A stretch of DNA of 64,000 bases, taken from the NCBI GenBank assembly GCA_013153715.1, contig JAADDW010000015.1, forward strand, positions 62,001 through 126,000, read 5' to 3'. Shown here piece by piece: positions 18,300-28,425 of this stretch. The notes beneath the pieces are model-generated. The model had not been told where the DNA came from, ran no database searches, and saw nothing but the letters and a program-made list of their open reading frames with translations. The first letter of the stretch is position 1; every line of letters starts with the position of its first letter. The position numbers and the translations under genes were made by a program. This DNA comes from Campylobacterota bacterium (lineage in GTDB: Bacteria; Campylobacterota; Campylobacteria; Campylobacterales; Nitratiruptoraceae).

Positions 18300-18430
18300 A
18301 AAAGAGGGAGGGCTGGAGCGGTCCAAACCGATGGCTGTGGAGGTAGCTCTGGCGGGATCGGCCTCTCCGGTTGGCCAGTCATCTACCGATGAAACAGGAA
18401 GCTCCCCCTTCGGGGTGGGGGAGCTCACCT
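18300..18430 (+). repeat. Transposon-end relic, IS200/IS605 right-end/omega-RNA-like, plus orientation
   Basis: On the plus strand this ends with CGATGAAACAGGAAGC and then a perfect 9-bp hairpin, AGCTCCCCC (18400-18408) and GGGGGAGCT (18417-18425), followed by CACC. Upstream lies GATGGCTGTGGAGG, also reminiscent of omega-RNA scaffolds, and an imperfect stem in the GGCCTCTCCGGTTGGCC stretch. A short open frame through it looks like the degraded 3' end of a tnpB gene, but no zinc-finger or catalytic motif survives. Its end abuts the tatA promoter. It points in the opposite direction to the relic at 18115-18200. Confidence 0.55.
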
Positions 18431-18450
18431 CAATTTTAAGAAAGTTGTTG

Positions 18451-18456
18451 TATTAT
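18451..18456 (+). promoter_or_regulatory. Possible -10 box of tatA
   Basis: TATTAT in a T-rich context 30 bases before the tatA ATG and just downstream of the transposon-end relic. It would give tatA-argS their own promoter now that gmk is separated from them. Confidence 0.45.
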
Positions 18457-18485
18457 TTTGGGTAATTTTTCCTAAAGGAGCAGAA

Positions 18486-18731
18486 ATGGGTATGCCGAGT
18501 ATGCCTGAGTTACTGGTAATTCTTGCTATTGTGGTACTCCTCTTCGGAGCCAAGAAGATCCCCGAGCTGGCTAAAGGGATCGGAAGCGGAATCAAGAATT
18601 TCAAGAAGGCCATGAGGGAGGATGACGATGAAGTTGCCCAGACGACCCCTCCCAAAGAGGTGGAGAGGAAGGAACAGCAGGCCCAGGCCACTCCTCCCCA
18701 ACAGCAACCCTCTCAAGAGCCGAAAGCCTAG
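18486..18731 (+). CDS. tatA: Twin-arginine translocase subunit TatA
   Basis: An 81-residue protein with the TatA layout: a short N-terminal transmembrane helix ([16 protein letters not shown]), the hinge motif [14 protein letters not shown], an amphipathic helix, and a polar tail rich in Gln and Pro. It forms the pore of the Tat system, which the molybdoenzyme at 40.7-44.0 kb needs for export. The ATG has an AAAGGAG ribosome site. argS follows 21 bases after the stop, as in Campylobacter. Confidence 0.96.
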   Translation: MGMPSMPELLVILAIVVLLFGAKKIPELAKGIGSGIKNFKKAMREDDDEVAQTTPPKEVERKEQQAQATPPQQQPSQEPKA

Positions 18732-18752
18732 AGAGAGTCTGAAGGAGAGAGA

Positions 18753-20336
18753 TTGAAAAGGCGGGTGACGGAGGAGATAGAGAAGGGGCTGGGGAGAGAG
18801 GTTGTCCTTGAGAGACCCAAGGAGAAGAAGTTCGGACACTACGCTACACCCATCGCTTTCTCCCTTGCCAAGGAGCTCCGGAAGAGCCCTATCCTCATTG
18901 CCGATGAGCTCGCCAAGAGCTTTGAGGAGAACCCTCTCTTCGAGGAGGTCCAAGCTGTCAAGGGGTATGTCAACTTCCGTCTGAGTGAGGAGTTCCTGGA
19001 CAGTTACGCCACCTGGGTTCTGAAAAATGAGGGGGAGTTTGGGAGACAGCAGATGGGAGAACATATCCATCTGGAGTTTGTCAGCGCCAATCCGACGGGC
19101 CCCCTCCATATTGGACATGCCCGGGGGGCCGTTGTGGGGGAGGCCCTGGCCCGACTGGGGAGACATTTGGGGAATATGGTCCTCAAGGAGTACTATATCA
19201 ACGATGCAGGGAACCAGATCTACCTCCTGGGGCTCTCCATCTACTTGACCGGTCGCCAGCTCCTGGGATTCGATGTCCAGTTTCCCGATGAGTACTATCG
19301 GGGGGACTATATTGGAGAGTTGGCCAGAGAGGCCATAGAGGAGTTTGGAGAGGATGCCTTTGGAGAGGAGAGTCTCATTGAGAGCCTGAGTGAGTGGGGC
19401 AAAGAGCGACTTATGGAGCTGATCCGCTCCGATCTGAAACGGGTCGGTATCCAATTTGATCGGTTCGTCAGTGAGAAGGAGCTTTACGAGAGGTGGGAAG
19501 AGGTCTTGGCCATTCTCGTTGAGAGAGATGCGGTCTATGAGAAGGAGGGAAAGCTCTGGCTCCGTTCCACCCTCTACGGAGATGAGAAGGATAGGGTTAT
19601 CGTCAGGGAGGATGGGCGTCCTACCTATCTGGCCGGGGATATTATCTACCACTTTACCAAATTTGAGGAGGGGTTCGACCGCTATATCAATATCTGGGGA
19701 GCCGACCACCACGGCTACATAGCCCGAGTCAAGGCGGCCATCAAATTCCTCGGTTTCGATCCCGACCGGTTGGAGGTGATTCTGGCCCAGATGGTCAGTC
19801 TCCTGAAGGGGGGAGAGCCTCTGAAGATGAGCAAGCGGGCCGGGAATTTCATTCTCATGAGGGAGGTTGTCGATGAGATTGGGGAGGATGCCCTCAAGTT
19901 CATCTTCCTCTCCAAGAAGAGCGATACCCATCTGGAGTTCGATGTCGATATTCTCAAGAGGGAGGATAGTTCCAATCCGGTCTACTACATCAACTACGCC
20001 CATGCCCGGATCAACTCTCTCATGGAGAAGAGCGGAAGGAGTCCCGAAACCCTCGGCGATGTGCCTCTGATCGGCCTCAACGATGATGCCAAGGATCTCC
20101 TCTTCAACGCCCTCCTCCTGCCGGAGATCATTGAGGACGCCTTCATCAGGAGGGAGATCCAGAGACTCACAGACTATCTCAAGGCCCTTGCGGCCCAGTT
20201 CCACAGTTTCTACAACAGGTACAGGGTTCTCGGCAGTGAGTCGGAGGAGCAGTACCTCAAGCTCTTCCTCGTCGTCGCTCTCTCTATTAGAGTCGGTCTG
20301 GGGCTCCTCGGTATCGAGGCCAAGAAGAAGATGTGA
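18753..20336 (+). CDS. argS: Arginyl-tRNA synthetase
   Basis: Class I aminoacyl-tRNA synthetase, 527 residues. HIGH is at residues 119-122 (NPTGPLHIGHARGA) and the KMSK loop is intact (LKMSKRAGNF). The C-terminal DALR anticodon domain starts around residue 415 (INYAHARINSLM). The start is TTG at 18753 with GAAGGAGAGA directly upstream; no ATG fits the family N-terminus better. Confidence 0.97.
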   Translation: MKRRVTEEIEKGLGREVVLERPKEKKFGHYATPIAFSLAKELRKSPILIADELAKSFEENPLFEEVQAVKGYVNFRLSEEFLDSYATWVLKNEGEFGRQQMGEHIHLEFVSANPTGPLHIGHARGAVVGEALARLGRHLGNMVLKEYYINDAGNQIYLLGLSIYLTGRQLLGFDVQFPDEYYRGDYIGELAREAIEEFGEDAFGEESLIESLSEWGKERLMELIRSDLKRVGIQFDRFVSEKELYERWEEVLAILVERDAVYEKEGKLWLRSTLYGDEKDRVIVREDGRPTYLAGDIIYHFTKFEEGFDRYINIWGADHHGYIARVKAAIKFLGFDPDRLEVILAQMVSLLKGGEPLKMSKRAGNFILMREVVDEIGEDALKFIFLSKKSDTHLEFDVDILKREDSSNPVYYINYAHARINSLMEKSGRSPETLGDVPLIGLNDDAKDLLFNALLLPEIIEDAFIRREIQRLTDYLKALAAQFHSFYNRYRVLGSESEEQYLKLFLVVALSIRVGLGLLGIEAKKKM

Positions 20337-20363
20337 GAAGGGGGTATAGGTGGAGAGAACTCT

Positions 20364-20708
20364 ATGAACCGCCGTCTGGAGAGGATTAGGGGGGTCCTGG
20401 AGGAGAAGAAGGGGGAGGATGTTGTGGTCGTCGATATGCGGCCCAGCGACTACTTTGTCGATTGGGTCGTCATAGCCACCGCCACCAGCGATCGCCATAC
20501 GGCCGCCCTTCTGGAGAGTCTCAAGGAGAAGCTCAAACCTGCAGGGGAGGAGTTTCTCAAGATCGATGAGGGGGATGAGTGGATCGTCGTGGATCTGGGA
20601 GATATTGTGATCCACCTCATGACCGAGCCCTATCGGCGGAAGTACCAGATTGAGGAGTTTCTCTCCCAATTGCTCGCCGATAGAAGCGGACGAGGGCGGG
20701 AGCGATAG
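20364..20708 (+). CDS. rsfS: Ribosomal silencing factor RsfS (Iojap)
   Basis: A 114-residue RsfS protein, which binds L14 and blocks subunit joining in stationary phase. The family core is GEDVVVVDMRPSDYFVDWVVIATATSDRHTAAL, continuing with DEGDEWIVVDLGDIVIHLMTEPYRRKYQIEEF. It follows argS by 27 bases. In C. jejuni rsfS (Cj1405) lies just after nadD on the same strand; here it is convergent with nadD and their last 92 bases overlap antisense. Confidence 0.95.
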   Translation: MNRRLERIRGVLEEKKGEDVVVVDMRPSDYFVDWVVIATATSDRHTAALLESLKEKLKPAGEEFLKIDEGDEWIVVDLGDIVIHLMTEPYRRKYQIEEFLSQLLADRSGRGRER

Positions 20709-21204
20709 GTTTGGGCAGGAGACGGCGGCGGACTCTTCGGCGTATCATGGTGGAGCTGATGGGGAGATTGAGGGAGATCGTCTTGTAGCGGCTCTTGGGG
20801 ATCCTCCGTCCCCGGGTGAAGACGATAAATTCCACCTTCTTATCGAGCCTTCTGAACTCCCTCCACCTGGGGAGGGAGGGAAGATTGTCGCTCCCGATGA
20901 GGTAGTAGATCTTCTTCGGCCTCAATCTCCTCTGGATGTAGGTAACGCTCTCTATTGCATAGACCTGCCGTCCCTGCCTCACCTCGAAATCCAAGACCCG
21001 CACCCTTTTCTCGGTGAGGAAGAGTTTCTTGAGCCAGCGGAGCCTCAGCTGGGGAGGGGCTGTGAAGCTCTCCTTGAAGGGGTTGAGGTAGGTGGGAACG
21101 ATGAGGAGGAGATCTATATCCAGCTCCTCCAGAGCCTTTGTGACAATTGTCCTGTGTCCCCTGTGAGGGGGATCGAAACTTCCTCCAAAGATGGCTACCT
21201 TCAT
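20617..21204 (-). CDS. nadD: Nicotinate-nucleotide adenylyltransferase
   Basis: Makes deamido-NAD from nicotinate mononucleotide. The nucleotidyltransferase motifs are GGSFDPPHRGH at residues 6-16 and ISSTMIRRRV near residue 155. The start MKVAIFGGSFDPPHRGH at 21204 is the family start although the frame is open further upstream through a repeat element. There is no strong ribosome site before it, because the repeat at 21205-21640 ends within about 15 bases. About 15 extra basic residues at the C-terminus lie in the overlap with rsfS. It is divergent from gapA, as in C. jejuni. Confidence 0.94.
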   Translation of the reverse strand: MKVAIFGGSFDPPHRGHRTIVTKALEELDIDLLLIVPTYLNPFKESFTAPPQLRLRWLKKLFLTEKRVRVLDFEVRQGRQVYAIESVTYIQRRLRPKKIYYLIGSDNLPSLPRWREFRRLDKKVEFIVFTRGRRIPKSRYKTISLNLPISSTMIRRRVRRRLLPKPIAPALVRFYRRAIGRETPQSGTSADRARS

Positions 21205-21640
21205 CGAAATTTTCAAGCGCGATACCCCTACTTTGGGGGAGGGCGCTCTACTTCCTCCTTTCTTCAAATGTGATAAATATCCCTCTGGAAGCGACACCAG
21301 ACGGGGCAACTACCCCAGACCCAAACCATCCAGAATGGCGGCTCTCAGGCGATGAACCTTGTCGTCTGCGAGACTCTCGACCAAACCGCTCTCTGATGGA
21401 GGCGGGGCTCCTTCCATAGGGCAAGCATCTCCACTCCACCCCAGCGACCGTCAGATCGGACACTCCGCCAGCTCTCCCATCTTTGGGGGCCAATATCTCT
21501 ATTTCAAAATAGAGAGAGTGGGGAGTCTCTCCGCTCCTCGGTAGATCGAGGGGGATCGATGCCCATCCCTGACCATGCCTCCAAGTCCCCTTTGGGTGGG
21601 GGTTTGGCCTTGGAGGGAGACTACTCCCTCTCCGCTCCCC
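21205..21640 (-). repeat. Structured repeat element, copy 1 (upstream of nadD), tnpB/omega-RNA-like end
   Basis: The 582 bases between nadD and gapA hold no gene. From nadD outwards: a terminal hairpin with GCGC/GCGC ends (21217-21246), CTACTTCCTCCTTTCTTCA (21248-21266), a GGGG/CCCC stem (21303-21316), CCATCCAGAATGGCGGCT (21326-21343) then AGGCGATG, and an ATCGA/TCGAT stem (21545-21560) followed by GCCCATCCCTGAC (21561-21573). The same blocks occur in the same order at 57343-57660, where the stems have different sequences but still pair. It reads like the remnant 3' end of a TnpB-type element oriented on the minus strand; a host non-coding RNA is the alternative. Bases 21640-21757 show nothing specific. 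Confidence 0.6.
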
Positions 21641-21757
21641 TAGGGATGGCTCCCTCGGGTCGGCCCTCTGCGGCTGTTCCCATATCTCTCTCTCCCTGTG
21701 GCCCCCTTGCTCAATTTTCCCCCTCTCCCATCTCTACTCTTTTCCCCTGTTGTTGTG

Positions 21758-21763
21758 TATAAT
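21758..21763 (+). promoter_or_regulatory. -10 box of the gapA operon
   Basis: TATAAT in TTGTGTATAATACT, 24 bases before the gapA ATG. It gives a short leader containing the GAAGGGGG ribosome site. Confidence 0.7.
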
Positions 21764-21786
21764 ACTCCAAATCCGAAGGGGGTGCA

Positions 21787-22773
21787 ATGGTAGAGATCGC
21801 TATCAACGGATTTGGGAGAATTGGGCGGGCCCTCTTTCGAGAGGCCTTTCGGAGGGGAGATGTGCAGGTTGTGGCCATCAACGATCTCATGGCTCCGGAG
21901 ATGGCCGCCTATCTCCTCAAGTTCGACTCGGTCCACGGAGAGTTTGAGGGAGAGGTTATTCCGAGGGAGAGGAGCCTCATTGTGGAGGGGCGGGAGATCC
22001 GCTACAGCCGTTTCGACCACCCCTCTTCCATCGATCTCCCCCGAGTCGATCTGGTCATAGAGGCGACAGGCCGTTTCACCAACAGTCGGGAGAGCGAGGG
22101 CCACCTCCGCTACGGGGAGAAGGTGATCATTTCGGCTCCAGCCACCGATGAGACCCCAACCTATGTCTACGGCATCAACCACCTCGATTACAGGGGGGAG
22201 AGAATTATCTCCAACGCCTCCTGCACAACCAACGCCTTGGCCCCCATTGCCAAGGCCATCGATGAGGCCTTTGGAATAGAACGGGCCTTCATGACGACGA
22301 TCCATAGCTACACCATCGACCAGAACCTTCTGGACAGCGACCATCGGAGAGATCGGAGGAGAGCCCGGGCCGCCGCTGTCAATATTATCCCGACCACTAC
22401 GGGGGCGGCCAAGGCGATCTACAAAGTTCTCCCCTCCCTCAAGGGAAGATTTGATGGCCGGAGCGTCCGGGTCCCTGTGGCCGATGTGAGCCTCATGGAT
22501 CTAGCCATCGTCGTCAAGAGGGAGACGACCCTCCAAGAGGTGGATAGGGTCCTCCGCCAGGCCGCCTCCGCTCTCCCCCAGATATTGGCGATCGATGACT
22601 CCTATCGGGTCTCCAGCGACCTCCTCGGCTCTCCCTTTAGCTCCGTTGTGGCAGGCGATTTGACGCAGATCATCGGCAAAAACTTCATTAAAGTAATGTC
22701 TTGGTATGATAACGAATACGGTTACGCCAATAGGCTCTTGGATATGGCGAAGTTCATCAGTAAAGGAGAGTGA
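21787..22773 (+). CDS. gapA: Glyceraldehyde-3-phosphate dehydrogenase
   Basis: NAD(P)-binding GFGRIGR at residues 8-14 and the catalytic Cys146 in [12 protein letters not shown] identify phosphorylating GAPDH; 328 residues is normal. The substrate-binding region [13 protein letters not shown] is present. It is first in a coupled operon gapA-pgk-tpiA-fabI with its own promoter, the same order as Cj1403c-Cj1400c. In an autotrophic lineage it would mainly serve gluconeogenesis. Confidence 0.97.
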   Translation: MVEIAINGFGRIGRALFREAFRRGDVQVVAINDLMAPEMAAYLLKFDSVHGEFEGEVIPRERSLIVEGREIRYSRFDHPSSIDLPRVDLVIEATGRFTNSRESEGHLRYGEKVIISAPATDETPTYVYGINHLDYRGERIISNASCTTNALAPIAKAIDEAFGIERAFMTTIHSYTIDQNLLDSDHRRDRRRARAAAVNIIPTTTGAAKAIYKVLPSLKGRFDGRSVRVPVADVSLMDLAIVVKRETTLQEVDRVLRQAASALPQILAIDDSYRVSSDLLGSPFSSVVAGDLTQIIGKNFIKVMSWYDNEYGYANRLLDMAKFISKGE

Positions 22774-23969
22774 TGCATATTCGGTCGATCAAGGAGCTCG
22801 ATCTCGCCCCCGGAAGCAGTGTCTTCATTCGATGCGATTTCAATGTGCCGATGGACGAGTATGGAAATATCACCGACGATCGGAGGATTAGAGCGGCCCT
22901 TCCCACTATCCGCTACTGCCTCGATAACGATTGTAAGGTGGTCCTGGCCAGCCATCTCGGGAGGCCCAAAGGCTTCGATGAGCGGTACTCTTTGAGGCCT
23001 GTGGCCAAGAGGCTCCATAAGCTCTTGAAACAGGATGTGGTTATGGCCTCCGATGTGGTGGGCCCCGATGCCCAGGAGAAATTTGACCGATTGGAGCCGG
23101 GGGATGTAATGCTCCTGGAGAATCTCCGCTTCGAGCCCGGTGAGACGGCGGACGATATGGAATTTGCCAAAAAGTTGGCCCATTTTGGGGAGTTCTATGT
23201 CAACGACGCCTTTGGGGTCTGCCACAGGGCCCACGCATCGGTCCACGCCATTGCGACACTCTACGATGGAGATCACAAGGCGGCGGGCTTCCTCCTCCTC
23301 AAGGAGATCAAATATCTCTACAAGCTCTTGGAACACCCTGTCCGCCCCTTTCTGGCCATTATCGGAGGGAGCAAGGTCTCCAGCAAATTGGGAGCCCTGG
23401 TCAATCTCCTCCCCAAGGTGGATAAGATGATCATCGGAGGGGCCATGGCCTTCACCTTCCTCAAAGCCCTCGGGGAGGAGGTTGGGAAGAGTCTGGTGGA
23501 AGATGAGCTTATCGACGATGCCCGGAAGATTATGGAGGAGGCCCATGCCCGGGGGGTCAAATTCTATCTCCCTGTAGATTTTGTCGTCGCTCCGGAGTTG
23601 AGTGAAGATGCTCCGGTTAAATATGTGACCTATCAGGAGATACCTAAAGAGTGGATGGGGCTCGATATTGGTCTCGCCTCTACCAGACTCTTCCGGGAGG
23701 CTCTCAACGATGTCCAGACCATTATCTGGAACGGTCCCATGGGGGTCTTTGAGATAGATAAGTTTGCCCGGGGGAGTATGAAGCTGGCCAACTATGTGGC
23801 CGAGAGCTACGCCACCAAGATTATTGGAGGAGGGGATACGGCGAGCCTTGTGAGTAAGGCGGGAGTCGATGATGAGATGACCTTCATCTCCACGGGAGGT
23901 GGAGCCAGTCTGGAGCTTCTGGAAGGGAAGGAACTCCCCGGTATTAAGGTTCTGATGGTGGAGGATTGA
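22773..23969 (+). CDS. pgk: Phosphoglycerate kinase
   Basis: Interconverts 1,3-bisphosphoglycerate and 3-phosphoglycerate. Signatures: [20 protein letters not shown] at the N-terminus, [17 protein letters not shown], the hinge region and the C-terminal nucleotide loop [11 protein letters not shown] and [15 protein letters not shown]. The ATG at 22773 overlaps the gapA stop by one base; an immediately preceding GTG (22770) could also be used. tpiA starts two bases after the stop. Confidence 0.97.
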   Translation: MHIRSIKELDLAPGSSVFIRCDFNVPMDEYGNITDDRRIRAALPTIRYCLDNDCKVVLASHLGRPKGFDERYSLRPVAKRLHKLLKQDVVMASDVVGPDAQEKFDRLEPGDVMLLENLRFEPGETADDMEFAKKLAHFGEFYVNDAFGVCHRAHASVHAIATLYDGDHKAAGFLLLKEIKYLYKLLEHPVRPFLAIIGGSKVSSKLGALVNLLPKVDKMIIGGAMAFTFLKALGEEVGKSLVEDELIDDARKIMEEAHARGVKFYLPVDFVVAPELSEDAPVKYVTYQEIPKEWMGLDIGLASTRLFREALNDVQTIIWNGPMGVFEIDKFARGSMKLANYVAESYATKIIGGGDTASLVSKAGVDDEMTFISTGGGASLELLEGKELPGIKVLMVED

Positions 23970-23970
23970 G

Positions 23971-25514
<1,544 letters not shown>

Positions 25515-25551
25515 ATTTGAGAAAAATTACTAAAATTTAAGAAAAGTTTGC

Positions 25552-25557
25552 TATAAT
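25552..25557 (+). promoter_or_regulatory. -10 box of the porin gene
   Basis: TATAAT in an AT-rich upstream region (periodic A/T tracts from 25515), 43 bases before the ATG. Its match to consensus and the AT-rich upstream DNA fit a very strong promoter. Confidence 0.7.
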
Positions 25558-25599
25558 TTTTCTTGTGAACATATAAATTACCAGAATAAAGGAGTAAAA

Positions 25600-26865
25600 A
25601 TGAGACTGGCAAAATTGAGTCTTGCTGCTATAGTCGCTCTCGGTGTTAGCGCTTTTGCAGATGTAGAAAATGTAAAATTTAGTGGAGATGCTAAACTCTT
25701 TTACGGGACAAATGATGCGGACCCCTATGACCTCTTTGATCAAGATAACTCCTATGGACAGGCAGGGGCCACTATTGCTATGAGCGCAGATCTCGCCGAC
25801 GGAGTTGCCGGTAAGATCTCTGTCACAGGTCTCTCTACACTGGGACTTGAAAACAACCTTGTCAGCGGTGTCTGGGCAGGAGCCCTCAGCAGAGATGGAG
25901 GCGTTGTAGCAACCTCTTCCCAGTGGTGGGTGAATGAGGCGTGGCTCGCCAAAACATTTGGAAATACAACTATCAAAATCGGTCGCCAAGAGCTCGATAC
26001 ACCCCTCGCTTTCACTGAGAAGTGGAACATTGCGGCCAATACATTTGATGCGGCTGTCATCTTGAACAACGACCTTCCTGAGACAACCCTCGTCGGTGCA
26101 TGGGTCGGTCGAGGAAACGGTGCTCCTGGCGGTCAAGTGGTCTATGGTATCAACAGCGGTAGCGATCCCTTCGATACCTACGGAAGTGCTATCGATGATG
26201 CCTACGGACTTCCAGGATTGGCAGATGGTGCCTACGCTGTGGCGGCTGTGACCAAATTGATTCCTATGACAACAGCCCAAGTATGGTACTACAATGTCTG
26301 TAATATTGCCGATGCATGGTGGGCCCAAGCCGATGTAGATCTCAAAGATGTCGTTCCTGGTGTCAACGGAGGTCTCCAGTTCGCCTACATCGAGCCAGCC
26401 GATAAGGTTGAGAAGGCTGTCGGTGCCAAACTTGACGAGTCTCAAGCGTGGGCTGTCAAATTGGGATACAACCTTGACGGTCTCAAATTGGCGGCGGCTT
26501 ACTCAGCTACCGATGAGGATGGAGTTGTCGTCATCGCCAACACTGCGACAGGTGCCCAAGTAGGTTCCCAGTCCAAACTCTACACTGAGGCGTGGTGGAA
26601 CTATGGCTATGTCGGTCTTCCAGATACCAACGCCTTCATGGTGAGTGCTGGATATGACCTTGAGGATGTGGCCAACTTCTACGCCCAGTACACAAATGCC
26701 GATACAGGAAAGAACAATAGGGATATGAGCGAGTTCGCACTCACTGCTAGTAAGTCCTTTGGAAATCTGGATACAACTCTCGCTTATATCTATACAGATG
26801 CCGACGATCAGAACGACGGAAGTAGCTACAACACTATTCAACTCTACCTCACATACAACTTCTAA
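25600..26865 (+). CDS. Major outer-membrane porin (MOMP/OprD-like, Campylobacterota type)
   Basis: A 421-residue beta-barrel protein with a signal peptide (MRLAKLSLAAIVALGVSAFA) and alternating beta strands ending in the aromatic C-terminus YLTYNF that the BAM complex recognises. FSGDAKLFYGTND and the segment WWVNEAWLAKTFGNTTIKIGRQ, which continues LDTP, are typical of this porin family. Codon usage is more AT-rich than in neighbouring genes, as expected for a very highly expressed gene. The ribosome site AAAGGAG lies 6 bases before the ATG. It stands alone with its own promoter, and a 7-bp hairpin follows the stop. Confidence 0.92.
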   Translation: MRLAKLSLAAIVALGVSAFADVENVKFSGDAKLFYGTNDADPYDLFDQDNSYGQAGATIAMSADLADGVAGKISVTGLSTLGLENNLVSGVWAGALSRDGGVVATSSQWWVNEAWLAKTFGNTTIKIGRQELDTPLAFTEKWNIAANTFDAAVILNNDLPETTLVGAWVGRGNGAPGGQVVYGINSGSDPFDTYGSAIDDAYGLPGLADGAYAVAAVTKLIPMTTAQVWYYNVCNIADAWWAQADVDLKDVVPGVNGGLQFAYIEPADKVEKAVGAKLDESQAWAVKLGYNLDGLKLAAAYSATDEDGVVVIANTATGAQVGSQSKLYTEAWWNYGYVGLPDTNAFMVSAGYDLEDVANFYAQYTNADTGKNNRDMSEFALTASKSFGNLDTTLAYIYTDADDQNDGSSYNTIQLYLTYNF

Positions 26866-26870
26866 TCCTC

Positions 26871-26889
26871 TCCGGGCTCCCCGCCCGGA
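26871..26889 (+). terminator. Hairpin after the porin gene
   Basis: TCCGGGC-tcccc-GCCCGGA is a perfect 7-bp GC-rich stem six bases after the porin stop. There is no U-tract, so it may protect the porin mRNA 3' end or attenuate read-through into the gene at 26902 rather than terminate fully. Confidence 0.45.
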
Positions 26890-26901
26890 CAAAGGTTCAC
26901 C

Positions 26902-27465
26902 ATGAGAAGAGCTCTACTTCCGCTCCTCCTCATCTCCCTCCTCTCTGCCGACTCCTATGTGACCCTTGACAATGGGAAGACGGTCCATCTCAAAGATGAT
27001 GGAACCTGGGAAGAGGTCAAGGTTATCAAGAAGGGGGAGAAGGAGATCGTCCTGAAGAATGACGGGACCTGGGAGGAGATCAATCCAAAAGATGTGGAGA
27101 GTGCCAATATCATCACCAACAAGGCCGATGAGAAGTTCAAGAGTACCCCCCTCGGAAAGGCCCTCCTCGGAAAGTGGGTGAGCGACGATGGAGATGAGTA
27201 TCTCATCTTCACTCCGACAACGGCCACCCTCAAAATCAGACAGGAGAGGGGGTTCCGTACATTTACGGGAAAGTGGCGGATCGAAAAGTTGGATGAGAAG
27301 GAGAGGAGTCTCACAGTCAATATAGCCGAAGGGGCCCGTCTCGGATTTGTCACCTTTGGAGGAGCAATGAGGAAGCTCCGTTTCAGCGAGGATCTCCAGA
27401 CCCTCTACGATGAGAGTGAGAAATTGAGCAATATGAGGGTCTATCGACTCCACAAGGTGAGATGA
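26902..27465 (+). CDS. Exported protein with tandem DGTWEE repeats (DUF3157-like)
   Basis: A 187-residue protein with a signal peptide (RRALLPLLLISLLSA). Two copies of the short motif V-L-(K/D)-x-x-G-(K)-x-V-x-L-K-D/N-DGTWEE lie at about residues 19-37 and 45-60. Such motifs occur in periplasmic proteins annotated as DUF3157. The rest (LGKWVSDDGDEYLIFTPTTATLKI) looks like a lipocalin-type beta domain that measures about 90 residues. Function is unknown. Its stop overlaps the permease start by 4 bases (ATGA). Confidence 0.7.
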   Translation: MRRALLPLLLISLLSADSYVTLDNGKTVHLKDDGTWEEVKVIKKGEKEIVLKNDGTWEEINPKDVESANIITNKADEKFKSTPLGKALLGKWVSDDGDEYLIFTPTTATLKIRQERGFRTFTGKWRIEKLDEKERSLTVNIAEGARLGFVTFGGAMRKLRFSEDLQTLYDESEKLSNMRVYRLHKVR

Positions 27466-28424
27466 GAAGAGTTATTTTGAGGAAGGTGGCCTACATTCTG
27501 GTCATGCTCTTCCTCATCTCCCTCATCTCCTTTTTCGCTATCCATCTAGCTCCCAACTCCTTTTTGAGTGCGGGGGAACTCAATCCCAATATCACTCCGG
27601 AGAACCTTCAACATCTCAAGGAGATCTACGGTCTCGACCGCCCCCTCTGGGAGCAGTATCTCTCCTGGCTCTGGGCGATGGTCCACTTCGACTTCGGTAT
27701 CAGCTTCGCCACAGGGAGGAGCGTTACCGACGAGATTCTCCAACGGCTCCCCATCACCCTCGGGATCAATATTACCTCTATGGTCATCACCTTCCTCCTC
27801 GCCCTCTACCTCGGGATTGAGGCGGCCCTCAAAGAGGAGAGCTGGCTGGACCGCTTTATCAGAAAGTGGGCCCTCCTCTCCTTCTCCATGCCCAGTTTCT
27901 ATCTTGCCCTCCTCCTCATCCTCTTCCTCAGTGTCCAGCTCCAGCTCTTCCCTATTAGCGGCCTCCACTCCCTGGAGCCCAAGGAGGGGATAGAGGCCTT
28001 TCTCGACCTCCTCTGGCACCTGGTTCTTCCCATCTTTGTCGTTGTCTTCGGAGGGTTCGGCACATTCTCCCAGTATATCCGCTCCCTCACCTTAGAGATT
28101 TTGAAGAGTAACTATATCCTCTTTGCCCGGGCCCGAGGAATTGAGGGGAGGGATCTGGTCAGGTACTACATTCTCCCCAATCTGAAACCTCCCCTCATTA
28201 CCGTCCTCGGACTCTCCCTTCCCGGAATTATTGGAGGGAGCGTCATTCTGGAGTCCATCTTCTCTATCAACGGTATGGGGCTCCTCTTCTATCAAGCGGC
28301 TCTGGCACGGGACTATCCGGTCATTATGGGAATTCTGATTATTACAGCCTTCCTCACCCTTTTGGGGAATGTGATTGCCGACCTGCTCCTCTACAAGTTG
28401 AACCCCTATGCCGCTTCGCCGTAG
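27462..28424 (+). CDS. DppB-type ABC transporter permease, solitary
   Basis: A 320-residue inner-membrane permease with about six transmembrane helices and the ABC-permease EAA-like loop LFARARGIEGRDLVRYYILPNLKPPLI. The N-terminus (RKVAYILVMLFLISLISFFAIHLAP) and the large first periplasmic loop are typical of DppB/OppB. No DppC, ATPase or binding-protein gene is adjacent, so any partners lie elsewhere. It is coupled to the exported DGTWEE protein, which might act with it. It is convergent with nusA, one base apart. Confidence 0.88.
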   Translation: MRRVILRKVAYILVMLFLISLISFFAIHLAPNSFLSAGELNPNITPENLQHLKEIYGLDRPLWEQYLSWLWAMVHFDFGISFATGRSVTDEILQRLPITLGINITSMVITFLLALYLGIEAALKEESWLDRFIRKWALLSFSMPSFYLALLLILFLSVQLQLFPISGLHSLEPKEGIEAFLDLLWHLVLPIFVVVFGGFGTFSQYIRSLTLEILKSNYILFARARGIEGRDLVRYYILPNLKPPLITVLGLSLPGIIGGSVILESIFSINGMGLLFYQAALARDYPVIMGILIITAFLTLLGNVIADLLLYKLNPYAASP

Positions 28425-28425
28425 A

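Noticed and set aside
18510-20669. A 719-codon open frame antisense to tatA, argS and rsfS
   Set aside because: It mirrors three certain genes, is rich in low-information Leu/Gly/Glu runs and shows no motif or ribosome site. Long antisense frames are frequent in this GC-rich DNA.
25537-26445. A 302-codon frame antisense to the porin gene
   Set aside because: The porin has signal peptide, barrel strands, promoter and ribosome site; the antisense frame reflects its codon bias.
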